Below, one piece after another: positions 45,204-58,361 of a DNA stretch of 64,000 nt. Source of the DNA: Siphonodentalium dalli (Eukaryota; Mollusca; Scaphopoda; Gadilida; Siphonodentaliidae). The stretch is from positions 41,576,106-41,640,105 of the forward strand of contig CP136063.1 in the NCBI GenBank assembly GCA_032622095.1. The letters run 5' to 3'. Made by a program: the position numbers and the translations under genes. Position 1 is the first letter of the stretch. Each line of letters begins with the position of its first letter. Under the pieces are notes generated by a model. It worked only from the letters and a program-made list of their open reading frames with translations, did not search any database and had not been told where the DNA came from.

Positions 45204-45488
45204 ACTGTAGCGGTCGTGTTGTATCTATAGAAGGCCGATGACTTCTCTGATCGCGAGGTCTAGATCTCTTGGTCACGGTCGTTACTAGTAGACGCTTTGT
45301 GTGATCACCGAAGTTAAGCAACGTCGAGCTCCATTAGTCATTGGATGGGTGAACAGCTTGGGATTCCAGGTACTGCCAACTTTTCTCTCTGTCTCTCGTT
45401 CTGTTACACTGGGGACTCGTCTGCTCCTCGGAGTCTGTGTCATGATGCGACCGCTCTGGTGGAGGACGGGTGAGATGGGTGAGTAGTT
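45204..45488 (+). repeat. 5S-related tandem unit 1
   Basis: Unit begins gcggtcgtgttgtatctata, gaaggccgatgacttctctg; a similar unit follows at 45,489. It includes the 5S-like block at 45,301-45,384. Confidence 0.75.
45301..45384 (+). ncRNA. 5S rRNA-like 3' two-thirds (pseudogene or SINE part)
   Basis: gatcaccgaagttaagcaac, gtcgagctc, ttggatgggtgaacagcttg, ggattccaggtactg follow the 5S rRNA order from about base 40 to the 3' end, including the A-box and C-box of the internal pol III promoter. The 5' third is replaced by unrelated sequence, so it is not a functional 5S gene. Confidence 0.75.
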
Positions 45489-45574
45489 TAGCGGTCGCGT
45501 TGTAAATATAGAAGGCCGATGACTTCTCTGATGGAGAGGTCTAGATCTCTTCGTCATGGTCATGATATGCTTTC

Positions 45575-45645
45575 TTAGATCATGCCATGAATCTCTACTC
45601 TGGCTGACGCCGTCAGCCAGGGTAGAGATTCATGGCATGATCTAA
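45575..45645. repeat. 71-bp palindrome
   Basis: TTAGATCATGCCATGAATC...GATTCATGGCATGATCTAA, arms about 35 bp meeting at gacgccgtc. Absent from unit 1 at the equivalent point, so it is an insertion: two fused ends of the element seen at 43,412 and 45,885. Confidence 0.9.
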
Positions 45646-45652
45646 TGCCTTG

Positions 45653-45737
45653 TGTGATCACTGAAGTTAAGCAACGTCGAGCTCGGTTAGTGCTTGGATG
45701 GGTGACCGGCTTGGGGTTCCGGGTGCTGCCAACTTTC
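45653..45737 (+). ncRNA. 5S rRNA-like 3' two-thirds, second copy
   Basis: gatcactgaagttaagcaac, gtcgagctcggttagtgctt, ggatgggtgaccggcttggg, ttccgggtgctg: closer to true 5S rRNA than unit 1 (ggttagtgcttggatgggtg is canonical). The 5' third is again missing. Confidence 0.8.
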
Positions 45738-45885
45738 GGTGCGACTCCCGCACTTCTCTCTCTCGTTCTGTTACACGAAATATATTCCCCGTGTTCTAAC
45801 TTTAAAAAGTTCCAAGGTTTTGTACTGGTGGAATATGATCTTACAGGCATTAGCCAGAGTAGAGATTCACGGCTTGATCTAAGGT

Positions 45886-46557
45886 TACAGATGTCATGAG
45901 CCCAGTCCTAAACGAGACAATCTGGCGTTAAAACTCTGACCAATTGCTGCCGCTTCTCACAATACCATATAATGATATAAGCATTAATGTACATCCACTT
46001 ACCTTACATGTATATGGTTGCACCTAAAACAGACGGGATAGCTGACACACGCACGTTTGATTTGGAACATACTAATTTCATGCACATAGCATGGTGTAAC
46101 AACTTATGTGGAATGTATATGTCTTAAATATTAAATGGTTGTATTTAATTTGTTGTACTTTCAATAACCTTTATCATTTGGTTCGAAGTCGTGTTTTCAA
46201 AACGATCAGACGAATAACATGAGATAGAGGGTATTATATGAGGGGAGCTTACTTATAATAACATGAGATACAGTGTATTATATGAGGGGGGACTTACTTA
46301 TAATAACATGAGATACAGTGTATTATGAGACGGGAACTTACTTTTGGATGTGTTTATTATTATGTTTGAGCATATGTTATATATCAATGTGAATCAAACC
46401 TTCAGCTGAAAAATATAGACCTACATGTTTCCTTTATTATAGGATTCTATGCACGAAACAACAGGACACATGCGAGCAGCCACTAATGACTGAATAAACC
46501 TTGAGATAAACAATAACAGATCAGAAAGGAATCATCGAGATCACTTCAGCGTACAGA
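45886..46557. other. Upstream region of the zinc-finger gene with a 45-bp tandem repeat
   Basis: Three units of aataacatgagatacagtgt, attatatgagggg, acttactt at 46,213-46,345. Otherwise no gene. A promoter or first exon of the zinc-finger gene could lie here; cttcag at 46,545-46,550 is a possible splice acceptor. Confidence 0.5.
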
Positions 46558-48814
<2,257 letters not shown>

Positions 48815-48835
48815 ATATTTTATTATTAAATGAGA

Positions 48836-49248
48836 TGATTAATTGGGACACTTCATATTTTCTATTTTTAGAACAGACCATTCGGGCCATACCATTTAGC
48901 GATATAGATCATTAGGCTGTTCCTTTAGTTATCATCCGAACGTCAAATGTCCCAGATGTATTGTTTATATACTCGTTAATTACATAGTTATAAGCGATAA
49001 TGAGTCTAATTAACGTTTATTTGTGACAAAATTACACAATAAAATTTCTGGTCGCTGTTAACAGTAACCACTATTGTTCGTTAGTTAAACAACAACACGT
49101 TTTTAGACCCGAAAATATTCGAAATAAAATCAATATTAATATCGATACAAGCATTTCCGGACAGGAATCTATGATCCATATCTAATATTTTATACCCCGC
49201 TACCTACATGTATATAATACATGTTTACATAGAGATAATCCACATTAA
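48836..49248 (-). repeat. TTAA-family MITE, reversed, one end lost
   Basis: Reverse family order from gaacagaccattcgggccat to agagataatccacattaa; the inner arm is missing at the left. Confidence 0.8.
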
Positions 49249-50740
49249 CACTTCACATGCTTGCCATCCAACACCCGAACGATTGAAGTTCGCGAGGAAA
49301 TTCTACAACTAAACGTCTAGATCTTGTTACTTACAAAAGCCATTTGGATGCGAACTTGTAAAATTATTCAAGGGTTGCTAGGAATGTCGCTATATAGACC
49401 GAGGGTAGGTCCTAAACCACTGGTATGCACACACGCGATGATAGTTCCCGAGTACATAGCTTGGAGTAAGCTACAAGAACTCTAATAGTGTATCAACTAA
49501 ATATAAAGAAGATAATTTGTAGCTTAGCGGAGGAGTATAAAATTAGAAATGCTGTGTATTCCATGTGACAACTACGATGGAGTATTTTTCAAGAGGTCTA
49601 AATAGTAAAATATAGTTATAAATCACAGCAAGAACACTGCCATCACATATCGAGCTACTTACAAAAGCCATTTGGATACGAACTCTCAGACGAACTTATC
49701 TCTAATTGAATAAGCGTTCAGCATTATATTGTGGTAGAGCACGGGGTGGTAAAATATGTGGCTAAATACTTTTAAAGAACTGTACATGTATGAGATGTGG
49801 TTCTAAATGAATTTCAAAAGACTGGATCCATACATTATATTATGCTATTGCCATGGCCCATATTAAATGTAAACGGTAGGGCAGGTCTAGTCTCCAAAAT
49901 CTGAGAAAATTCATGTTTTCAGACTCCAGATAAAAATTTACCAGTCTCCAAACCTTGTTTTGATTTTATGTATTGTATCTCATCATATTTGTGAACTAAC
50001 ATTGGCCACAATTTACCCAGATAGAGGCCATTATCAGAAATTGATGACCAAAAATACATATTTTGAGGTAAAGGCGTGCGTGGGGTAAGGCAGGAGAAAC
50101 TTGGCCTACTCGATTGTACGGTATTGATGACTTGCGCAAAGCTACCGATATTATACATTAAACGGTTTGTGTGGTTTGCGCTATTCCACCATACTAGTAC
50201 TTGTGAGTGGACATGGTGGGTTTACGGGGGTGGGGCTTGAGCTACATGGGCTAACATTTTGAAAATTCAAGTGGCACTCTCATACTCCCCCATTCTCATA
50301 ACTTCCATTGTATTACCATTAACCCATTTGACAACGAAGACTTAACCCAAACATTATACATGTACATTAAAAAGAATTTCAATTTAAAATTGTTTATGAA
50401 TAGAACCTGGTACAAAATGGAACAGTGGAGGTTTCGGGCAATTTCACCTCTTCAAAATACAAACTGTTAATAAAACCATGCATACATATAGCTCGAAGAC
50501 GAGTATGACTCGCCACACAGTAATATTTCACCAGGCTCTGTTCATAAAATTAAGTGAATTCACAACTCTTTGAACTCAATATATACTGGTAGTGGTTTTG
50601 AATATTTCAGAAATGTTATGTGCATATATTGACAAATTGCAGGTATGTCTGAGACTGAGTCGTGTCGAAATAAATAATTATACCCCCTTTAAAAAAAAAA
50701 TGAAAGTGTCAATGACACTGTAGCTCAACTTAGGTAGGGG
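49249..50740. other. No gene recognised
   Basis: Low coding potential throughout. A short direct repeat (ttacaaaagccatttggatg near 49,330 and near 49,660) is the only structure noted. Confidence 0.45.
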
Positions 50741-50749
50741 AATAATTTA

Positions 50750-51027
50750 ATGGTTGATAGTAAATGGAGGGATGTGGTCTGTAGGGTGTGCCAAAGGATT
50801 TATTTTTTTTGCCGAATGACCCCAAAATGACTCATTCCCATCTACATGTCAATGTCAACAGCCATGATAAATTTCATGAAGATCAATGAAACAGATCGGT
50901 CTATAACCCATGATAATGGATTTTGTAGAAATATTTAGTCATACAAAGAGTAAAATCCAAAATGGCCATTGGTGCCCATATTTGTTTGCCGAATGACCCC
51001 AAAATGACTCGTTCCCACCAAGAGGTC
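50750..51027 (+). repeat. ~177-bp tandem repeat, left part
   Basis: gaatgaccccaaaatgactc recurs at 50,814 and 50,991 with alternating flanks (gggatgtggt, aaagagtaaaatccaa). The third unit is split by the CR1-like LINE and resumes at 55,969. Confidence 0.75.
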
Positions 51028-52847
51028 GTACTACGGTAGAGCTTTCAAGGGGACAAGAGAAAACCATTAAGCCCATTGGAATCTTTGAATTTACTTTCAT
51101 ATATTACATTAAGGGCGCGAGGTATATCTCAGACAGTTGTAATGCACTTTATGCTTGATCTCAATTGCACACTGCCTTACCAAATTGCGTATAAATTTGA
51201 AATGATGTCCGATAACTCAGGCATAACTGAAAGTATTGTGTGAAATACTATTGTTTTTGCATTGCATCTAAAACAACTATTAAAAACAAAATATTCCAAA
51301 ATGGAAAATAATACATATAGGGCGTTACTTCAGAAATACATGCGATGGAAACATCGCGATGTTACAAATAGTATAACAAACCTTTCCAGAACTATTGCAC
51401 TTACCATAATTGGATTAATAAGGCGAGCATTTGACATACAAATTAATCCAGGTCCTACCGCAGATAACTATGAACATACATTCTCCATTATGTGTTTGAA
51501 TATACAAAGTTTGCTTCCAAAATTAGACGTTGTGGCGATAGAAGCATCTAGTTACGATATTGTCTCATTCACTGAAACCTGGCTCACTGAACAAACTTCG
51601 AATGCAGAACTGAGCATACTCGGGTTCCATGCCCCAGAGAGATTAAATAGACCCACATTAGGAGGAGGAGTACTATTTTAGGAGACGTGCTGATCTAGAA
51701 ACTCCGGAAATCGAATGTATCTGGGTGGAAGTCATGCTTTCGTCGTCAACAAAGTTTTTACTTGGTACATTATATAAACCTCCAAATCTACCAGTAGATA
51801 CATGGGAGAAAATATATTCAAATATAGATATGGCCCTTGGAGACAGGAAAGTTAATCGTCACGTGATTCTAACTGGCGACTTCAATTCCAATCAACTTTC
51901 ATCTGATTCAAAATATGTTAAATATATTCGTAATCGATTTGGAATGCAACAGTTAATCAAAGATCCAACTCATTTTACAGAGAGTTCATCTTCTCTCATA
52001 GACTTATTTTTAACAAATCAAGGACAATTTGTTAAACATAGCGAAGTTATTGACCATTTATTCTCAGATTTGACTCGATTTCACTGTCCAATAGTGATGT
52101 ATTTGAATTTTCGTATAGAGAAATCGAGTGGAATCGTGAAAAGGAAGGTATGGGACTACTCAAGAGCAGATTATAATGCAATGAATGCCGAATTTGAAAA
52201 TTGGAATTACAAGAGAGAACTATCTAATATCCCATACATCGAATTAGCGAATATATTGACAAATAAAATAAATGAAATAACATTGCAATATATACCAAAC
52301 AAACAAGTAACTACTCGCCAAAATGAAAAAGAATGGATGAATAACGAAATCCGTGGTATGATAAGGCAGAGAAAACGATTATACAAGGCAGCCAAACGGA
52401 AATGTTCTCATGATGCTTGGGCAAAATATAAATCACAACGAAATTCTGTTATTTCAGCTATCAGACGGGCCAAACAATCTTATTGCGCCAAAACCCAAAG
52501 TATATTGGGAAGTTGCTTCACTGAATCCTCACTTAGGTGGAAAACTTTGAATAAATTAATGAAACCGGAACCTAAGCCTATACCAGCACTCATATTTAAC
52601 GATGAATTGATAAATGACAACTCACAAAAAGCCAACATCTTCAACAAATACTTTTGTTCTATATCGTCATTGATAGAGTTACCTCGCTTTGACCAGTTAA
52701 CAGAAAGCGAACTAAGTGACATAGAAATCGACGACGAACTTGTTCACAAATGCCTACGGTCAATTAAGACGTCAAAAGCCTCCGGTTATGATGGCATAAG
52801 CCCAAAAGTATTGAAAAAATGTGCCTCTTCTTTAACTGCACCATTAA

Positions 52848-53367
52848 AGGTGGATTACCTCTTCGTAAACATGTATTATATAGTTACCGGGGTCTAAAAT
52901 ATTAGATTTGAATCGAAGACTCCTGTCCGGAAATGCTTCTATCGATTAATATTAATTTTATTTCGAATATTTTCTGGTCTAAAAAGGTGTGTTTGTTCAG
53001 TTAACGAACAATAGTGGTTACTGTTAACAGAGACCAGAAATTATATTGTGCAATTTTGTCACAAATAAACGTTAATTATACTCATTATCGCTTATATATG
53101 TGGAACAAAACAATACAAACAACCGATATGTGACATTTGACATTCGTTGCGTAGCCGTAGGAACAGCCCAGTGCTCTATATCGCAAAACGGTCTCATCCG
53201 AATGGTCGGTTCTAAAAATAGTAACATAAATGGGCCCGGTTTAATATTCGAAATAAAATCAATAATAATTGATAAAAGCTTTTCCGGACATAGGTCTTCA
53301 GTTCATATCTATTATTTTATACCCACGCAACTATTTAAAATTTGTTATTTAAAGAGATAATCCATCT
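52848..53367 (+). repeat. TTAA-family MITE inside the CR1-like LINE
   Basis: AGGTGGATTACCTC...GATAATCCATCT flanked by TTAA (52,844-52,847 and 53,368-53,371). The cleanest target-duplication example of the family in this window, because both flanks are LINE coding sequence. Confidence 0.95.
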
Positions 53368-54620
53368 TTAAGATTTATTTTTAATATTTGTGTTTAAAAC
53401 ATGCATACTTTCCCATTGAGTGGAAGAAGGCAAATGTATGTCCAATCTTTAAAAAAGATGACCCTTGTATACCGTCAAACTATCGCCCTGTTTCGCTTCT
53501 GAGTTGTCTCTCTAATATCTTTGAAAAATGCATATACCGTCGTCTGTCAGACTATTTGCGTGAACACAAATTGTTGTCCGATCTGCAATCAGGGTTTACT
53601 CCCAACGACAGTACTGTATTTCAATTAATCGACATATACCACTATATCATATCATCGCTAGGTGAGGGGAAAGAAATAAGATATGTGTTTTGCGATATTA
53701 GTAAAGCTTTTGATAAGGTCTGGCATCGAGGACTGCTCATTAAATTGAAAAGAATGGGAATAACAGGAAATTTGTATAAACTTCTTGAGAATTACTTGGA
53801 ATCTAGAGAGCAGAGAGTTACAATCAATGGGGTGAGCTCTAATTGGATGCCTGTTTCAGCTGGAGTCCCCCAGGGGTCCTTACTCGGCCCTCTGCTATTT
53901 TTGGTCTACATAAATGATATTGTTGGAGGGGTAACTAGCAATATTCGCCTATTTGCGGATGATACTTCCCTTTTTCTTGCCGTTGAAGACCCCACCCTTG
54001 CTGCCAACGTAATGAACCAAGATATACAGCGAATATATGAATGGTCGCAAATCTGGGCCGTTAAATTTAATCCATTGAAAACAGATTCTATCTTAGTATC
54101 ACGGAAGAATATTATTGAAGATCATCCACCCCTTAGGATGGCAGGTGAAGATATCATAGAGGTGACTGAACATAAGCATCTAGGACTGACATTTAATGAT
54201 GAAGGGAAGTGGAAAAATCACATCGAAGATATTGAAGAGCGAGCCTCACAACGAGTATACATACTTAGGAAGAATAAATATGCCCTAGATAGGAGAACAT
54301 GAGAACGAATTTATCTATAATTTTTACGCCCCGTCTTGGAATATGCTTCCCCTGTGTGGGACAATTGCACGGCTGAAGAATCACAATTATTAGAAGATAT
54401 ACAATATGAAGCAGCACGTATAATAACTGGGGCTACTAGGAGTTGTAATAGGGATGAATTATTGGTAGAAATTGGATGGCAGAAACTATAGAAAAGGAGA
54501 GAAAAATCAAAACTTGCTCAATTCTATAAAATGACGAGAAAATCAACCCCACAATATCTATATAACTATTTCCCAAGGGATTCAACAACTTCAAGTGGAT
54601 ACTCATTCAAGCACGATAAC

Positions 54621-55132
54621 TTAAAGGTGGATTATCTCTTTGTAAACATGTATTATATAGTTACCGGGGTAATATTAGATTTGAATCGAAGACTCCTGTC
54701 CGGAAATGCTTTTATCGATTAATATTAATTTGATTTCGAATATTTTCTGGTCTAAAAAGGTGTGTTTTAGCGGTTACTGTTAACAGAGACCAGAAATTAT
54801 ATTGTGCAATTTTGTCACAAATAAACGTTAATTATACTCATTATCGCTTATATTATATCTGTGGAACAAAACAATACAAACAAACAATATGTGACATTTG
54901 ACATTCGTTGCGTAGCCGTAGGAACAGCCCAGTGCTCTATATCGCAATACGGTCTCATCCGAATGGTCGGTTCTAAAAATAGTAACATAAACGGGCCCGA
55001 TTTAATATTCGAAATAAAATCAATATTAATTGATAGAAGCTTTTCCGGACATGGGTCTTCAGTTCATATCTGTTATTTTATACCCACGCAACTATTTAAA
55101 AAAATTTGTTTAAAGAGATAATCCATCTTTTA
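54621..55132 (+). repeat. Second TTAA-family MITE inside the LINE
   Basis: TTAAAGGTGGATTATCTC at the left; right end GATAATCCATCTTTTAGACG, where the expected TTAA has mutated to TTTA. Slightly shortened in the middle. Confidence 0.9.
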
Positions 55133-55968
55133 GACGTCCCTTTTGCTTTTCTACCTCTTTACAAAAATCATTCATACCACATGCTATTAAACTTTGGAAT
55201 GAATTATCAGATGAAGCGAAAATGTGCGAAACGGTTTTCGAATTTAAACAATTCCTGAATAAAGATTGTATAGAACCTCCACAATTCTACGAGTATGCAT
55301 ATACACGGCAAAGTCAAATAATCCACTGTCGAATACGTCTCGAATGCAGTAATCTAAATGATCACTTGCACCAAAATCACTTACAGGATAATTCCGATTG
55401 TACTTATTGTGGCCTGACCGAGACTACTGAACACTTCTTCTTATACTGTCGAAAGTTCACGAACGAACGAACGATATGATTCCAAGGTCTTCACAACAGA
55501 CCATGTTTAAATGATCTTATTAAAGGATCTCAGTCATTAACAATAGATCAAAACATCGATATCTTCGCAAGAGTACAGAAATATATTCTACTTACAAAAA
55601 GATTCGCGACTAACTGAGAGAAAACAAACTATGCTATCAACAATGCGGCAACCCTTGTCTCCTTGAACGGGTTGATGGGGGCCATATGGGCGCTGAGGGG
55701 TGGGCAGGCAGGAAGCTATATATATCCATTATTAATTCGCAATCAACATAACTCATTTAGATATTAATGATAAACCAGTTATCACCCATGTGAATATCCA
55801 ATGGGGAAATGACAAATATAAGCTTACAAAGCTTACAGTCAGATCCTTTTCTCATCTCTTATATGCTGGGACACACGTGTTAACATTTTGTAATAAATAT
55901 ATGTGTTGTAATTAAAATTGTATATGTATGTACACACTTGCTATTGAGAATAAAATATTGTTTACACA

Positions 55969-56126
55969 AAGAGGTCACCCCGATGATCCATATGAAATTT
56001 CGTGATGATCAGATCAGGGATGTGGTATGTATGGTGTGTCAATGTATTTAGTGATGCAAAGAGTAAAATCCAATATGGCTGCCGACGGCCATGTTTTTTG
56101 GCCAAATGACCCCAAAATGACTCGTT
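55969..56126 (+). repeat. ~177-bp tandem repeat, right part
   Basis: Continues the unit interrupted by the LINE (gggatgtggtatgtatggtg, aaagagtaaaatccaatatg, aatgaccccaaaatgactcg) and ends abruptly at the start of the segmental duplicate. Confidence 0.75.
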
Positions 56127-56567
56127 CCGGAAAGGCTGCTATCAATTAATTCTGATTGTATTTCGAATATTTTATTGGTCCGTTTATTTGTCTATTTTTA
56201 TAACAGACAATTCTGGTTATACCATATAGCGATAGAGAGCATTAGCATGTTCCTATGACTACGCAACGAACGTCAAATATACCAGATTAATTGGTTGTAT
56301 TGTTGTATTCCATAGTTATAAGCGATAATGGGTATAATTAACGTTTTTTGGTGACTAAATTACGCAATAAAATTCTGGTCTCTGTTAACAGTAACTACTG
56401 TTACTCGTTAGTTAAACAACCACACATTTTAGACTTAAAAATATTCGAAATTAAATCAATGTTAATCGATAGAAGCATTTCCGGACAGGAGTCTTCGACT
56501 CAGATCTAATATTTTATACACCGGTAACTATATAGGACATGTTTACAAAGAGATAATCCACCTTTAA
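56127..56567 (-). repeat. TTAA-family MITE, truncated at the duplication edge
   Basis: Starts within the element (ggaaaggctgctatcaatta) and ends GATAATCCACCTTTAA. The counterpart of 2,204-2,649; the break at 56,127 is the duplication breakpoint. Confidence 0.88.
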
Positions 56568-58110
56568 GGTGTGGGTCATGCAGACTACCGTACGGTGGCT
56601 CTAATATTCATGTACCCAACCTCTTAGTTGCTCACATTGCCTGTAAAGTGTGCGAGGAACTCACATGGTGATGCAATTTGCCTTGAATGTGGGGCTCGAT
56701 GCCATAAGTGTTCCAGGAAATAGTCACAATTAAATAATTCGCATCACTGCAGTGTAATGGCTGTGCAAAACGCCAAATCATATTCAGAGGGGCTTCAACA
56801 CTGCAAGAATTTGGTGACTGGCTTTTTGCATAATCCCATCGTGACTACAACATCAGTGCACATAACAGTAAAGGTAAGAAGCAGGTACTCAACTACAAGA
56901 GACCACTTTCACATTTTCTTATTCTTTATTGAGAACCTTTATTTAGATATTTATATATTTCTACCTCATTCAAGCTATGACGCTGTATTTGTACTGGAAT
57001 ATTTGGTCAGTAAAGGCACCCATCCCTCGAAGATCATATGATTCTGATAACAACAAAGTTCAACAATCGTGTTATTGGAGGTCTGAATTTCTTGTCTATT
57101 TGGCCTGACAGAATTGAAGAAAGGTATGTTTGTTTACATATAGTTTGTTTTTCACATATCTGATATTTTCATTTTTATCTTTTAAATTCAGGTTATTTTC
57201 CACATTTCCTAAATCATGACAGTCACCAGTCTTACATTGGACCATACCCCTAAATTGAGAAATATGGAGCTGATATTATATCAGCAAAAAGATGAGATAT
57301 TCAATTTCTCAGAAGAACTTATTCAATATTGTATCTCAGATGTCAATGTTCTTCGTGAGGCTTGTCTGAAATTCCGAGCAATGTTCTTGGAACATACAGA
57401 TGGTGCTGTTGACCCTTTCCAATTCACAACAATTCCAAGTGCATGCATGGCAGCGTACAAACTTATTTTTTTTTAGTAGACATATACTGTCACACTCATC
57501 ATGTCAGGTAGAGATGTTGTGGAGGATATCCAATTGAAAAAGTAGGTGGGAAGTCTTTTGGATGGTGAGTGGCAAATTATTGGTAATATAGAAGTTAAAA
57601 AAAAATGTCAGTACTCCTCAAGCAAAGTTGACACCAGTGACAATAGAAAAAATCATTGTCGGTCAGCTATCCAATGGTTGGAATGGAAGGCCAAAACATT
57701 GGGGGGAAATATAGCATGCCCGGAATAGTGGGGAGTATAGGATATGGCACAAAAATGAAGGTTGATAGTTACTGTGCAGCAACAAACACTTCATATATTA
57801 CAGTGCAAATTTTCGTTTCTGTTTTTGTCCCATGTTGTAGCGGGTAAATATAATACAATTCTAATTACAGGTTGTGTATTCCATGCATGTATAACTTGTC
57901 ACACAAAGAACATATTTCAAACAAAGCATCCTCTCACCAAAGAGACCACGCAGGAACTATATGCAAGAACATTGAATAAAGAAAATGCAATCAGAGAAGC
58001 TCGATACTTAACCGTGTCACTGATATCATGCCCTCTCTGTTTATGACGATATCATTCCATGGTTTGTGAGGGTATAGACGAAAATCTTCATGATTACCAA
58101 CAACATGGAG
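56568..58110 (+). pseudogene. PolB remnant (copy 2), uninterrupted
   Basis: Same blocks as copy 1 without the Ty3 insertion: exonuclease II pieces near 56,870-57,010, LTELKK near 57,105, YCISDVNVLREAC in 57,216-57,476, WLEWKAKTLGGNIACPE in 57,546-57,728, KVDSYCAATNTS near 57,755, then HACITCHTKNIF and TQELYARTLNKE in 57,762-58,046. It shares most stops and intron-like gaps with copy 1, so it was already dead before duplication. The 5' half present at 38-1,215 is not part of the duplicate. Confidence 0.65.
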
Positions 58111-58361
58111 ACGATAAAGGAAATCTTCTAGTTGATTTGAATGTACCCACATTCAGATAGAAGGAGATGGAAGAACAGATACGAATGTTGCTGTGTTCAA
58201 TTCTCTATAAGAAATGGGGGACATGAGGAGAAATATTGATTGTGTTAAGCCTATGGACAAAATGACATTGCAGGATATGTGGACTAGTGTTAGAACAGTG
58301 ACAATCAGGTAGCAAAATATACAACACATTCTACATTGAAATAGTTTCAATACGGGTGTAT

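Larger units (their letters stand above)
45489..45800 (+). repeat. 5S-related tandem unit 2, split by a palindrome
   Basis: Repeats unit 1 (gcggtcgcgttgtaaatata, gaaggccgatgacttctctg) and ends with the same ctctctcgttctgttacac segment. The palindrome 45,575-45,645 is inserted upstream of its 5S-like block. Confidence 0.75.
43412..45885. mobile_element. Possible TIR element carrying 5S-like sequence
   Basis: Left TTAGATCATGGCATGAATC, tctactctgg pairs with right ccagagtaga, GATTCACGGCTTGATCTAA. Immediate flanks agattact and ggttacag are similar, which would fit a degenerate 8-bp target duplication of hAT type. No transposase is visible. The same ends also form a 71-bp palindrome at 45,575-45,645, so the two outer ends could instead be separate solo copies. 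Confidence 0.35.
51301..55617 (+). pseudogene. LINE ORF2: 2A-like leader, APE endonuclease, RT (broken)
   Basis: ATG at 51,301. DIQINPGP at 51,433-51,456 resembles the 2A ribosome-skipping motif D(V/I)ExNPGP, with Gln for Glu. Endonuclease: IMCLNIQSLLPKLD, SFTETWLTEQ, then after a 1-nt slip near 51,677 HVILTGDFNSNQ and SSLIDLFLTNQ; the SDH motif is degraded. RT resumes after a MITE at 53,388: NYRPVSLLSCLSNIFEK, FCDISKAFDKVWH (A), GVPQGSLLGPLLFLVYIND (B), FADDTSLFL (C). TGA at 54,301 and further stops follow; a second MITE at 54,621 precedes a Cys/His end (CTYCGLTETTEHFFLYC), ending TGA 55,615. Domain style fits CR1/L2/Jockey-like LINEs; there is no RNase H. Confidence 0.88.
51028..55968 (+). 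mobile_element. CR1-like LINE, about 4.9 kb, with target duplication
   Basis: Flanked by AAGAGGTC on both sides (51,020-51,027 and 55,969-55,976). When it is removed the surrounding tandem repeat continues. Carries an endonuclease-RT ORF broken by one frameshift, stops and two TTAA MITEs, and ends in gagaataaaatattg. About 3.9 kb without the MITEs. Confidence 0.85.
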
